64,000 nucleotides of DNA, from positions 2,356,001 through 2,420,000 of the forward strand of contig NZ_CP087590.1 of the NCBI RefSeq assembly GCF_015594925.2, given 5' to 3'. Of the stretch, positions 35,253-44,054 are shown in pieces. Below the pieces are notes generated by a model. That model did no database searches. It was not told the DNA's origin and worked only from the letters and a program-made list of their open reading frames with translations. How positions within the stretch are numbered: position 1 is the first letter of the stretch; every line of letters starts with the position of its first letter. This stretch comes from Vibrio sp. VB16. GTDB lineage: Bacteria > Pseudomonadota > Gammaproteobacteria > Enterobacterales > Vibrionaceae. Both the position numbers and the translations under genes were made by a program.

Positions 35253-35300
35253 CTACTCAGGATGATGATGGTGGTGAATGTTCATTACAAATATACGCAT
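35253..35300 (-). CDS. hisL: his operon leader peptide HisL
   Basis: The short frame encodes MRIFVMNIHHHHHPE, with five consecutive His codons, then TAG. AAAGGA lies upstream of the ATG at 35300; an internal ATG at 35285 is the alternative start. Stalling of ribosomes at the His codons when His-tRNA is scarce would favour the antiterminator. The position directly before the attenuator and hisG supports this reading. Confidence 0.9.
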   Translation of the reverse strand: MRIFVMNIHHHHHPE

Positions 35301-35375
35301 AATTTCTTAGTTCCTTTCGCTTATAAACACACTAACTAAGCTCGATTCAATTTTCAACCTAAAAATTCGTTTTTT

Positions 35376-36971
35376 TTACGCATTTTGCATCTGTAGGCTT
35401 TTTGCTTTAGATATCGTCGACAATACAAAGCAGGCAATCACGAATGCAATAAAGGCAGTAGCGAATGACGTTGCGACAGAATTCGTCAATCCAAGAACAA
35501 TAAAACCGACACTAGAGACAAGCGCGACAGTAATGGCATAAGGCAACTGAGTCGCAACGTGGTCGATATGATTACAACCGGCCCCCGTAGATGACAATAT
35601 AGTCGTATCTGAAATTGGTGAACAGTGGTCACCGAAGACTGAACCGGCCAAAACAGCACTCAGCATAGGCAACATCATTGTTAAGTCTGTCGCACCGGCC
35701 ATATCGCCTGCTATCGGTAACATTATCCCAAACGTTCCCCATGATGTTCCTGTAGAGAATGCCATTAACCCAGACAATAAAAATAAAATGACAGGTAACC
35801 AATGGACGCTAATATTGCCTTGGATTAAAGAAGACAAATAAGCCCCTGTTTTCATGTCACCGATAACCGAGCCTATCGACCATGCAAAAATCAATATTAA
35901 TATAGCGCTAAACATAGATTTAGCGCCGATCCAAACTGTATTAGCAATATCGGCTATCGGTAATTTCTGCTTGAAGACGGTAAATAATGCAATAGTTAGT
36001 CCGGCTAAGCCTCCATATACGAGCGAGCGACCAACATCGGTATTTTCAAATGCCCCTAGCACTGAAAACATTTTACCGTCAGATTCTAATGCTGTGCTTC
36101 CGGTATATATCATCGACACAACCGTTGCGATAATCAAAAATAGAATAGGAAGGACTAAATCAGACACTTTTCCATATTCACTTTCTACGATATCGAGCTC
36201 TTCATTTAATTCTAAAGCTTCAGAACTGCTTTCATCAGAAGTGGATTTATTGTTTAGGGACGCTTCATGTTCATGTTTACTCATTGCACCAATATCTAAT
36301 TGAAACCATGCAACAGCAAACACCATCAATAATGCGAATACCGCATAGAAATTCATTGGTACTAAACGTAAATAGGCACCCAAAGCTGAATATTCAGTTA
36401 GCCCATGGCTGACTAGAATACCGCTAATAATAGTCATTATATACGCGCCCCAACTAGAGACAGGCATTAATACACACATAGGCGCTGCGGTTGAATCTAA
36501 AATATAGGCCAACTTTGCCCGTGACACATTGTAACGGTCGGTGACAGGGCGTGAGATCGCGCCAACAGCGAGGCTATTGAAATAATCATCGACAAATATA
36601 AATACACCTAAAAAGGCGGCGAGCAATTGTGAACCACGTTTACTTTTCACTCGTGTCTGAGCCCAAAGAGCGAACGCCCGAGTGCCTCCAGATAGAGTTA
36701 ATAACGCGGTCATCATTCCAAGGATGACTAAAAAGGCAACAATACTCATATTCCAAGTATTGATACCTCCATCCTCGACAAATACACCTTTGACCGTAGT
36801 GCCTATATAGCTAAAGGAGTTTGATATGGAATAGTCCGCAAGGAGTAAGGCGCCTAATACTATACCAATACCCAAGGAAACTAATACACGGCGGGTAACG
36901 ACAGCAAGGCCTAAAGCCATTAAAGGTGGTAATAACGATAAGGGTGACGAAGCAAAGTCTACTAAATTCAT
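35376..36971 (-). CDS. NhaC-family transporter, candidate lysine permease (LysW type)
   Basis: The 531-residue polytopic membrane protein of the Na+/H+ antiporter NhaC superfamily has about 11-12 transmembrane helices and the family motif SSWGAYIMTI. The GTSWGTFGIMLPIAGDMAG loop and the HCSPISDTTILSSTGAGCNH motif are also seen. A lysine riboswitch directly upstream on the same strand makes lysine the likely substrate, as proposed for the LysW group of vibrios. A hydrophilic Ser/Glu-rich loop lies at about 238-265. Sodium/proton coupling is inferred from the family. Confidence 0.85.
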   Translation of the reverse strand: MNLVDFASSPLSLLPPLMALGLAVVTRRVLVSLGIGIVLGALLLADYSISNSFSYIGTTVKGVFVEDGGINTWNMSIVAFLVILGMMTALLTLSGGTRAFALWAQTRVKSKRGSQLLAAFLGVFIFVDDYFNSLAVGAISRPVTDRYNVSRAKLAYILDSTAAPMCVLMPVSSWGAYIMTIISGILVSHGLTEYSALGAYLRLVPMNFYAVFALLMVFAVAWFQLDIGAMSKHEHEASLNNKSTSDESSSEALELNEELDIVESEYGKVSDLVLPILFLIIATVVSMIYTGSTALESDGKMFSVLGAFENTDVGRSLVYGGLAGLTIALFTVFKQKLPIADIANTVWIGAKSMFSAILILIFAWSIGSVIGDMKTGAYLSSLIQGNISVHWLPVILFLLSGLMAFSTGTSWGTFGIMLPIAGDMAGATDLTMMLPMLSAVLAGSVFGDHCSPISDTTILSSTGAGCNHIDHVATQLPYAITVALVSSVGFIVLGLTNSVATSFATAFIAFVIACFVLSTISKAKSLQMQNA

Positions 36972-37072
36972 GATCTACAAAACCGATTGGTTAGAGATCT
37001 ACTGCAGAATTAACATGTAAAATGTGGATATGTTAATGATAAGTGAAAGAAAACCAACAGTTTTCCAACCCA

Positions 37073-37250
37073 CAGTAGCGCTCCATAGTTAATAAAAAAT
37101 ACACTATGGCAGTGTCGTAATTATTAAATACGACCCCAGCAAGCGGCTTGATAAACGCACTCACTTCGGCAATAACTCCTTTCTAGACTATTCATTGGCA
37201 TCACCCCAATAGAATGTACTGATAGTTATTGCTCCTCTACCTCAGTAAAC
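37073..37250 (-). ncRNA. Lysine riboswitch
   Basis: Read on the minus strand, conserved lysine-riboswitch blocks occur in order: ACTGAGGTAGAGGAGC, AGTA, GGGTGATGCC, GAAAGGAG, GCCGAAG, GCTGGGG, ACTGCCATAGT and TGGAGCGCTACTG. The ends GGTAG and CTAC close P1. It lies about 100 bases upstream of the NhaC-type gene. A hairpin GAAAAC-tgttg-GTTTTC followed by TTTC comes next and could be the expression platform. Lysine binding should turn the permease off. Confidence 0.93.
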
Positions 37251-37612
37251 AGCTAGGATATAAGGAAAAATTCTTATATAAACCTAGAAACTGAATAAGG
37301 TGCGCGCAATTGTACGGATTTGACCATCTTTTGCAACATAAAAAGCCATCACAATGCATTTCGTTCGATAGATATGTCCATAGAATTCAATATGGCTGAT
37401 ATACACTATTTTTTAAATGGTTACGTAATAATGTCAGAGGAATGTCAAAATATCAGTTCGCAGAATTGGAAATATGAGGTCAATTTACAAAAATTTATAT
37501 TATTCTGTCGCGAGAATAGTACGATATATATAATTTAATTCTAAATAATTTGGTATTATTTAATTTGGCTGTTATTATTATGATGTTTAATAATAATCAA
37601 ATGGAAGTAAAC

Positions 37613-38020
37613 ATGTCAGAACTTACAAAAACGCTGCTCAATATTCGTAGTCTGCGTGCCTTTGCTCGCGAATTAACTTTTGAGCAATTAGAAGAAGCCC
37701 TAGAAAAACTTACCGTCGTTGTTGAAGAACGTCGTTCAGCAGCAGACGAAGAAAAAGCAGCATTAGCAGAAAGAGAAGCTAAGCTAGCTGAATATGCCCA
37801 GATGATTGCAAAAGATGGCATTGATGTTGAAGATTTAATTTCTGCATTATCTGGCGAAACCAAAACAAAAACTCGCAAGAAGCGCGAACCTCGCCCAGCT
37901 AAATATAAATATGTTGATACAAATGGCGAAGAAAAAACTTGGACAGGTCAAGGTAGAACACCATCTACTATCCAATCGCAGCTTGATGCTGGTAAACCTT
38001 TAGATGATTTCCTTATCTAA
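37613..38020 (+). CDS. hns: H-NS family nucleoid-associated protein
   Basis: The 135-residue xenogeneic silencer has an N-terminal oligomerisation helix bundle and coiled coil (about 1-65), a basic linker (TKTKTRKKREPRPAK) and a C-terminal AT-rich DNA-binding domain. The hook motif TWTGQGRTPSTI is at about 109-120, ending in LDDFLI. ATG 37613 has GGAAG at 5 bases; in-frame upstream codons add only AT-rich sequence. The upstream region is very AT-rich, with a TTATTATTA / TAATAATAA inverted repeat, fitting autoregulation. Confidence 0.94.
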   Translation: MSELTKTLLNIRSLRAFARELTFEQLEEALEKLTVVVEERRSAADEEKAALAEREAKLAEYAQMIAKDGIDVEDLISALSGETKTKTRKKREPRPAKYKYVDTNGEEKTWTGQGRTPSTIQSQLDAGKPLDDFLI

Positions 38021-38040
38021 AGTAAATGAATTAAATTATT

Positions 38041-38067
38041 AAGAGCTCCCTAGGGAGCTCTTTTTTT
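38041..38067 (+). terminator. Rho-independent terminator after hns
   Basis: AAGAGCTCCC-TA-GGGAGCTCTT is a perfect palindromic stem followed by TTTTT, 20 bases beyond the hns stop. It sits between convergent hns and gsk. Confidence 0.92.
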
Positions 38068-38091
38068 ATCATCCTATTAATACAACAACTA

Positions 38092-39396
38092 TTATCTCTC
38101 CCAATACGCTTCCTCTAAACTATCTTCGCGCTCAGGTAATCCTCTTGATAATCGGGGGGAATGTTGTACTAATACTTCATAGCTCGCTCTGTTTGAATAT
38201 TTACACACTTGAGAGAACGAGGAATACGTTAAATAAGGGTATTGATGCTTACTTGAATTTGGCACATTTTCTTTGTGATATCTATTTGCAGCCATATCAT
38301 GCAACAACGCAGAAAGTGCCGCATCCCCTGCTCCATTGGTATTTTTAATTTTTTCAGGTCCTCCCATATAAGGCGCAATATGCGAATAAACCTTGATTGG
38401 TGACTCACACGCATCCTTGATGGTTGGTCGACTAAACTCGAATTCATTGAACTCCGCGATAGCGCCAGGCAACAGTGGCAACGTGGTTGGTCTTTTGGCA
38501 CTCTCTTCGGTATAACCAGCCATAAACAGCCCTACAGGGCCCGCGGTACACAATACTAAGTCAACCCAATCCAACGCCTTGTCTGCTGCTAACAGAGGGT
38601 CTGCATTACCGGTGAGCGCCTCGGCTTCGTCTTCGTTCATCGCAACAACTGACACATGGTCGTTTAAAAACTGTTGCCAAAACAGTGGGTCATCTTGAAT
38701 AACAAACTTTGTACCAAGCGTAAGCACCACAGGGACATGATATTTTTTGGCGTACTCTATCGCTCGCATTGTTGCATCCGGCATCGGGTCGCCTTCTTTA
38801 CAACGGACCAAATACGCCGTTAACACCAAAGCAGAAGCATTTTCAAAAATCGATTCAGGGATACTATCTGGACGCAGCTGATTCATCTGTCCTTCACTTA
38901 TAGCGAAGGTTCGTTCACCGTTGTCCGATATCAACGCAAAACAGCGTCCAATCGCGCCAGTGACTGATTGAAGGTAGTTAAGATCCATACGGCTAGAGGT
39001 ATTACACAAATAGCGATACCCATAGCTGCCGATTTCAATGTCTTTGCTCATCACACCCAACAGGGTCGATTTGTCATCAGCAAGAACGGAATAATTATGT
39101 AGCGTATTTCCTATCGTTCCACCCGCAAACTCATTGCTTATCAGTTCATCGCGTTTTAGTTGCTGATAAAGTGCCTCCGCTGTTTCGTCATCAATAACCA
39201 GCGAATGACCTTTACTGAGACCATATTTTTCGATGAAATGATCGGGCACTCGAGCTTCGATATCCACTAATGTTTGATCAATCCCAATGATATGCGTTCT
39301 TGTCATCCTTTTATTAGTTTGTACTTGAGTCACTAAAGGATCGCGCGCATTAACGGGAAAGTAGTGTTTAGATTTGCGTTGACCGGGAAATTTCAT
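38092..39396 (-). CDS. gsk: Inosine/guanosine kinase Gsk
   Basis: This PfkB/ribokinase-family enzyme phosphorylates inosine and guanosine in purine salvage. The 434-residue protein has the long N-terminal extension of the Gsk group (KFPGQRKSKHYFPVNARDP), GGTIGNTLHNYSVL in the substrate domain, the anion-hole signature KNTNGAGDAALSALLHD and a C-terminal tail of conserved length. It is monocistronic and convergent with hns. Confidence 0.95.
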   Translation of the reverse strand: MKFPGQRKSKHYFPVNARDPLVTQVQTNKRMTRTHIIGIDQTLVDIEARVPDHFIEKYGLSKGHSLVIDDETAEALYQQLKRDELISNEFAGGTIGNTLHNYSVLADDKSTLLGVMSKDIEIGSYGYRYLCNTSSRMDLNYLQSVTGAIGRCFALISDNGERTFAISEGQMNQLRPDSIPESIFENASALVLTAYLVRCKEGDPMPDATMRAIEYAKKYHVPVVLTLGTKFVIQDDPLFWQQFLNDHVSVVAMNEDEAEALTGNADPLLAADKALDWVDLVLCTAGPVGLFMAGYTEESAKRPTTLPLLPGAIAEFNEFEFSRPTIKDACESPIKVYSHIAPYMGGPEKIKNTNGAGDAALSALLHDMAANRYHKENVPNSSKHQYPYLTYSSFSQVCKYSNRASYEVLVQHSPRLSRGLPEREDSLEEAYWER

Positions 39397-39510
39397 AGAA
39401 AGGTTCTGCTGCTAGTAAGGGCGTATGTCCAATTCTAGCCTTTGTTATTTATAACAGCAATATGACGGTAAAAAGCAAACGTTTCCGTATTAGGAATAAT
39501 ATTCAGACAA

Positions 39511-39545
39511 TAAAAAACCGCCAATAACAAATTATTGACGGTTTG
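39511..39545 (-). terminator. Terminator between gsk upstream region and yccT-like gene
   Basis: AAACCGCCAATAA / TTATTGACGGTTT forms a 13-bp stem with one mismatch and a 4-nt loop. On the minus strand it ends in a T-run (from TAAAAAACC), about 15 bases after the yccT-like stop codon. Confidence 0.82.
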
Positions 39546-39559
39546 GTATAAATGGAGGA

Positions 39560-40228
39560 TTATTCTTGGTCAATCATCCATCTACGGAATTCTTTACGCT
39601 CGGCTTTAGAGGCTTTTAGATACCAAGCTTTTAGTTGATCGAGGTTAACACTGCTGCCAGATAAACTTCCTTTTGCAGCGCTCTCATTCCCAACAGAACT
39701 TCCTGCCGCAGCGGTTGTTGCTGCAACTGCTGCTAATTCCGCTTTCGCGGTAATTTCAGCCTCGCTACCGAAGAAGATGGCGTTGTTCTCGTTGTGCTCT
39801 ACAACAAGTTCATCAACATCTTGGTACGGCATAAAGCCATCTTTGCCTTCGAGTTTCTGGTAGGTATATTCTACATCCCCATTCGAATCGACCAATCTCA
39901 TTTTTGGTACGCCTTCAAAATGTCGAGTTGCCCACTCATAATTGTTCATTTGAGGTGCAATAATTTCTAAGTCTTGTCCATTGGTTTCAAACATCATTAT
40001 GAATGGGGCAGAGTCAAACACTTTCTTACTTGAACCTTTTCCGAGCCGCGCAGATACTTTTACTACCACCTGAGTAAACCCATCCTTTAACTCGTAGGGG
40101 CCACTCCAAGATTCAGGTTCTTGTTCATTTATTACCAAAACCCGTATATTTTTACCTGGAATCAACTCAGCTGACGATACTGCACCTGATAGCACTAAAC
40201 CAATTAGCACATAGAATATGCGTTTCAT
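39560..40228 (-). CDS. YccT/DUF2057 (UPF0319) family periplasmic protein
   Basis: The 222-residue secreted protein has a signal peptide (MKRIFYVLIGLVLSGAVSSA) followed by the DUF2057 pattern (LIPGKNIRVLVINEQEP, FTQVVVKVSARLG, PFIMMFETNG). ATG 40228 has AAGGA 7 bases upstream; the preceding TTG would spoil the signal peptide. The C-terminal third has an Ala/Ser-rich linker and a helical tail (LKAWYLKASKAERKEFRRWM). Function is unknown; YccT in E. coli has been linked to curli/biofilm behaviour. Terminators flank it on both sides, so it is a single-gene unit. Confidence 0.85.
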   Translation of the reverse strand: MKRIFYVLIGLVLSGAVSSAELIPGKNIRVLVINEQEPESWSGPYELKDGFTQVVVKVSARLGKGSSKKVFDSAPFIMMFETNGQDLEIIAPQMNNYEWATRHFEGVPKMRLVDSNGDVEYTYQKLEGKDGFMPYQDVDELVVEHNENNAIFFGSEAEITAKAELAAVAATTAAAGSSVGNESAAKGSLSGSSVNLDQLKAWYLKASKAERKEFRRWMIDQE

Positions 40229-40330
40229 ATTATTCCTTAATTTATTCAAACACTAAAATTGTCATTCCGCTTCATGATACCGATTCTAAGTAGTAGAGCC
40301 AAGCCCATAGACGGTATTTATTCACGCAAT

Positions 40331-40359
40331 AAAAAAACCACCCTACGGGTGGTTTTTTT
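40331..40359 (-). terminator. Rho-independent terminator after porin
   Basis: AAAAAAACCACCC-TAC-GGGTGGTTTTTTT is a perfect 13-bp inverted repeat with a 3-nt loop and T-tracts on both strands, 28 bases past the porin stop. It is typical of a highly expressed gene. Confidence 0.93.
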
Positions 40360-40387
40360 GGATTCTATTTGAAACTAGAGTTTCAGA

Positions 40388-41296
40388 TTAGAATTCTACT
40401 TTAGCGCCTACAGCATAGCCAACTTCGCTATCGTCTACGTCGTTGCCGCCAATTTCAGCGTAAAGCGTTGTAGCTGGAGCAATTGCGTAACCTGCGTTAA
40501 CGAAGTAGTTAGTAACGTCGTCAGAACCAGCTGCTTCAGGGTCAACTAAATCAACACCTGCAGAAAGTGTTACTTTCTCGATAGTGTAGTCACCTGTTAG
40601 TGCGATTACGCTGCCTGAATCTTCTACGTCGTAGTAGCCAAGACCGATGTTAGCAGCAGAGAATGCGTAGCTAGCTTCTAAAGCAAAAGTATCTTGTTCA
40701 GCTTTGTTTGAAGTACCGTAGTAACCCATTAGGTTAAAGCCAGCCATTGTAAGTCCAGCTTTAATGTCTGCAAGATCAGGTTTTGTGTCATCAGAACGTT
40801 GGTCATCACGGTATGCAGCTGATACGTAGAACATGTCGCTAGAGTAATCCCAACGTACAGTTTCGTCGCCACAAACGTCAGCTTGGTCAACTGTAGAAGT
40901 AACACCGAACTGGAAGTCATTACCAAGACCTAGATCATCACCGATGCTACATAGGTCACCAACTTTGAAAGAACCAGCAGATGCAGTGTAGAATGCAAAG
41001 TAAACATCACCCATAGCTGAGCTACCGCCCTGAGTAGTATTGTCAGTGTCACCTTGGAATTCCCAGTAACCACCAACAGAAAGCTCATCACTTACTGCGT
41101 AGCGAACATCAAATTTGATGTCAGCATCTTGGATTTGCTGCTCAACATGAGAACCGTCGTCAGTACCTTTAACATAAACAACTTCTAGGTCGCCGCCGAT
41201 GTTAACTGTAGCGCCGTCTTTGTTGTAAACTTCGATGCTTGCGTTAGCTGCCGTTGACGCAAGAAGTACTGATAATGCTAATAGAGTCTTTTTCAT
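40388..41296 (-). CDS. Gram-negative outer-membrane porin
   Basis: The 302-residue protein has a signal peptide (MKKTLLALSVLLASTAANA, cleaved before SIEVYN). An acidic chain of alternating beta-strands ends in the outer-membrane insertion signal GYAVGAKVEF with terminal Phe. Start SIEVYNKDGATVNIGGDLEV and strong acidity fit the general porin (porin_4) family seen in vibrios. It has two cysteines (Cys116 and Cys142), unusual for a porin, which might form a loop disulphide. A strong terminator and a 640-base AT-rich upstream region point to regulated, high expression. Confidence 0.88.
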   Translation of the reverse strand: MKKTLLALSVLLASTAANASIEVYNKDGATVNIGGDLEVVYVKGTDDGSHVEQQIQDADIKFDVRYAVSDELSVGGYWEFQGDTDNTTQGGSSAMGDVYFAFYTASAGSFKVGDLCSIGDDLGLGNDFQFGVTSTVDQADVCGDETVRWDYSSDMFYVSAAYRDDQRSDDTKPDLADIKAGLTMAGFNLMGYYGTSNKAEQDTFALEASYAFSAANIGLGYYDVEDSGSVIALTGDYTIEKVTLSAGVDLVDPEAAGSDDVTNYFVNAGYAIAPATTLYAEIGGNDVDDSEVGYAVGAKVEF

Positions 41297-41936
41297 AGTA
41301 AACCACTGCCTTTTCTTAAGAAAATTTAGGAAATCCTTTTTTGGTTTCCTTTTTTTTATTTTATTGGTGACAACGTTTTACCAAATTGGCTATCCGTCAT
41401 CACCACTAAATTTCGAACCTAGATTGCAAAAGAAATCGCCTTATGTCAAACACCTAAAAAAATAAAAATAAAAATACATAAATTATTATAAAACAATAGG
41501 TTAGGATTAATTTCATTTGGTAAAGTAATTATTTACTCCACCATTCGCGCTAAAATCAAACCTATTCCGATAGGATGGATATGGTTAATAATATCGATTA
41601 CAATTAAATAATAGGTCATTAGCAGCATTAAATGCCTATTAAATAGCAGTAAAAAGATATTTATATTACATCATGTTCTCCTAACGTAGCATCCAAGAAG
41701 GTTCAGTTTTTTTTTGTGAGCTTGATCCAGTTTTAGTTATAAAAGAACTAAATTTGTGATTCAAATCTCCTGATAAACACGATAAATAGCCAATAAAAAT
41801 AAATTCTTATCTAAATGAAATGGGTAATAATAACGTCACATTAATATGCTTCGTGATAGTACTCACATATTCTCGAGCAATAGAGCGCAGGACTTTGCTG
41901 TGCTAGACTGCGCCATTCTCAAAAGTTGGCCGTGTT
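41297..41936. other. Long AT-rich intergenic region between porin and dinG
   Basis: This 640-base region separates divergent porin (minus) and dinG (plus). It must contain both promoters, and it is much longer than needed. I see no convincing gene: a 28-codon frame at about 41819 has no ribosome binding site. I see no LexA box before dinG. A run of nine T at about 41706 is not preceded by a good stem. A regulator-rich porin promoter or an unrecognised small RNA is possible. Confidence 0.35.
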
Positions 41937-44009
41937 ATGCATAATCCTAAAGTCCAAAAATCGATTCGCGATAGCTATCAAAACCTACAACACCAATTAG
42001 ATGATTTCGTCCCTAGACGAGCACAAAACTATTTGGTTGCAGAAATAGCGAAAACGTTGTCAGGGGACTACCATAAAAAAAATCGTATAATAGTGGCGGA
42101 AGCGGGAACGGGAATAGGCAAGTCCCTCGCCTATTTGATGGCAGCGATCCCATGCGCAGTGTTAAACAATCGAAAGATAGTTATCTCTACTGCAACTGTG
42201 GCGCTGCAAGAACAACTTTTAGACAAAGACTTACCTCTTTTTAGACGCATTACCAATTTAGAGTTCTCATTTATCCTCGCAAAAGGCAGACAGCGTTATT
42301 GTTGTGCAGAAAAACTGGCCACAGCGTGCGGCGCAGATGGCGGACAACTGGCTATTTTTGAAATCAAACCAAAGAAAAAAGACATTGAATTGCTAGAAAC
42401 CATGCATCATGCGCTGATGGAAGGTAAGTGGGACGGTGATAGAGATGCGTGGCCAAAGCCGATTAAGGATGAACTTTGGCTGACCATTGTCAGCGATAAG
42501 CATAGCTGCAATAACGGCTTACCTGTCCATAGAGGATGTCCATTTCAAAAAGCGCGCGCTGAACTTGACAAGAATGACGTTATTATCGCTAACCATAGTT
42601 TGGTCATGGCGGATATCGAGCTTGGAGGCGGCGTTATTCTTTCGGAACCTGACAATACTATTTATATCTTCGATGAAGCCCACCACCTACCGAAAGTGGC
42701 GAGAGACCATTCGTCTGCCGCCGCCAGTTTGAAAGGTGCGGCCATTTGGTTAGAAAAACTGAATCAGTCTTCGAGCAAATTTACCAGCTTGGCCGATGAA
42801 AAGCGCGTCAATCGCTTTCGTAATGAATTACAAGACTCAGTGCAAGAACTAGTGCCAGCTTTAACACAATTAAGTAAACAGTTTGATGCGACTCAATTCG
42901 AAGACAAAGCCTATCGATTTGAACACGGCGACTTACCTCAATGGTTAGAACTGCAATCCAAGGAACTGAAACTTTTGTCGGGTAAGGCCAGCCTGGCCCT
43001 TGGAAAAATAGCCGACCTTATAGCCGAAAGGCTTAAAGACGGTGAGCTTTCTAATAAAATTGCAGAACCGACACTAGCGGAAATCGGCTTTTATAGTCAA
43101 CGATTAGAAAACTTGGCTAAGGTCTGGCATTTAATGGCCGAACCTAAAAAAGAAAAGGGCGCCCCATTAGTTAAATGGCTAGAGCTAAGCCCAGATAGAG
43201 AGGGAGACTTCATTGTAAACGTTTCACCGTTGGAAGTCGGCTGGCAATTAGATCAACAAATATGGAGTCGATGTGTCGGCGCAGTGCTGACTTCGGCCAC
43301 AATCCGTGCGCTGAACTCTTTTGATTTTTTCTGTCGTCAAGCGGGGGTAAGCGCAAAGAAAGAAGATGGAGTGCAGTTTTTGGCTTTGGCTTCGCCGTTT
43401 AATTATCAAGATAATGCTGAGCTACTTATACCCGCGATGAAATATGAACCGCAGGCGCCAGAGTTTACCGACTACGTAGCGGAACTTCTGCCGAGCTTAA
43501 TAATAGAAGACAAAGCGAACCTAATTCTATTTGCTTCGTACTGGCAGATGAAACAGGTTACCGAAATTGTTTCTGCTCAATTTAAAAAGAAGGGCTGGAC
43601 GCTGCAAGTTCAGGGACAGTCATCAAGAACAGAGATTCTAAATAGGCATAAAACATTGATACAGTGCGGCAAAACAAGTGTGTTATTTGGTACAAGCAGT
43701 TTTTCAGAAGGTCTCGATTTGCCTGGTAACCTGCTTGAGAACCTTATTATTACCAAAATTCCCTTCGCGGTTCCAACCTCGCCAGTGGAGCAAGCCCATT
43801 CGGAATATATTGAAAGTCGAGGTGGTAATCCTTTTATGCAGATCTCTGTACCTGAAGCGAGCAAAAAACTCATTCAATCCGTTGGCCGTTTACTGCGTAA
43901 AGAGCAAGATTCTGGTAGAGTTATCATTCTTGATCGAAGAGTAGTGAGTAAACGATACGGAAAACTACTGCTCGACGCCTTACCCCCATTTAAACGAACT
44001 ATTGAGTAA
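41937..44009 (+). CDS. dinG: ATP-dependent DNA helicase DinG
   Basis: DinG is an XPD-like 5'-3' helicase of superfamily 2 that unwinds R-loops and D-loops. The 690-residue protein has Walker A (VAEAGTGIGKSLAYL), the 4Fe-4S cysteine cluster (one Cys in RQRYCCAEKL, others in KHSCNN and HRGCPF), the DEAH box YIFDEAHHLPK and the C-terminal motif VI region IQSVGRLLRKEQDSGRV. The ATG at 41937 suits the family start. It is followed 45 bases later by a TSUP transporter gene. Confidence 0.95.
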   Translation: MHNPKVQKSIRDSYQNLQHQLDDFVPRRAQNYLVAEIAKTLSGDYHKKNRIIVAEAGTGIGKSLAYLMAAIPCAVLNNRKIVISTATVALQEQLLDKDLPLFRRITNLEFSFILAKGRQRYCCAEKLATACGADGGQLAIFEIKPKKKDIELLETMHHALMEGKWDGDRDAWPKPIKDELWLTIVSDKHSCNNGLPVHRGCPFQKARAELDKNDVIIANHSLVMADIELGGGVILSEPDNTIYIFDEAHHLPKVARDHSSAAASLKGAAIWLEKLNQSSSKFTSLADEKRVNRFRNELQDSVQELVPALTQLSKQFDATQFEDKAYRFEHGDLPQWLELQSKELKLLSGKASLALGKIADLIAERLKDGELSNKIAEPTLAEIGFYSQRLENLAKVWHLMAEPKKEKGAPLVKWLELSPDREGDFIVNVSPLEVGWQLDQQIWSRCVGAVLTSATIRALNSFDFFCRQAGVSAKKEDGVQFLALASPFNYQDNAELLIPAMKYEPQAPEFTDYVAELLPSLIIEDKANLILFASYWQMKQVTEIVSAQFKKKGWTLQVQGQSSRTEILNRHKTLIQCGKTSVLFGTSSFSEGLDLPGNLLENLIITKIPFAVPTSPVEQAHSEYIESRGGNPFMQISVPEASKKLIQSVGRLLRKEQDSGRVIILDRRVVSKRYGKLLLDALPPFKRTIE

Positions 44010-44054
44010 AAATTGCTTAAAGCAATTTGACTAAAGTCAGGTACCGGAATATTT

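Noticed and set aside
37320..37538. 72-codon frame upstream of hns
   Set aside because: It starts with TTG, is AT-driven in composition, has no ribosome binding site and lies where the hns promoter is expected.
41819..41905. 28-codon frame upstream of dinG
   Set aside because: No ribosome binding site, no conservation evidence, and it lies within the expected dinG promoter.
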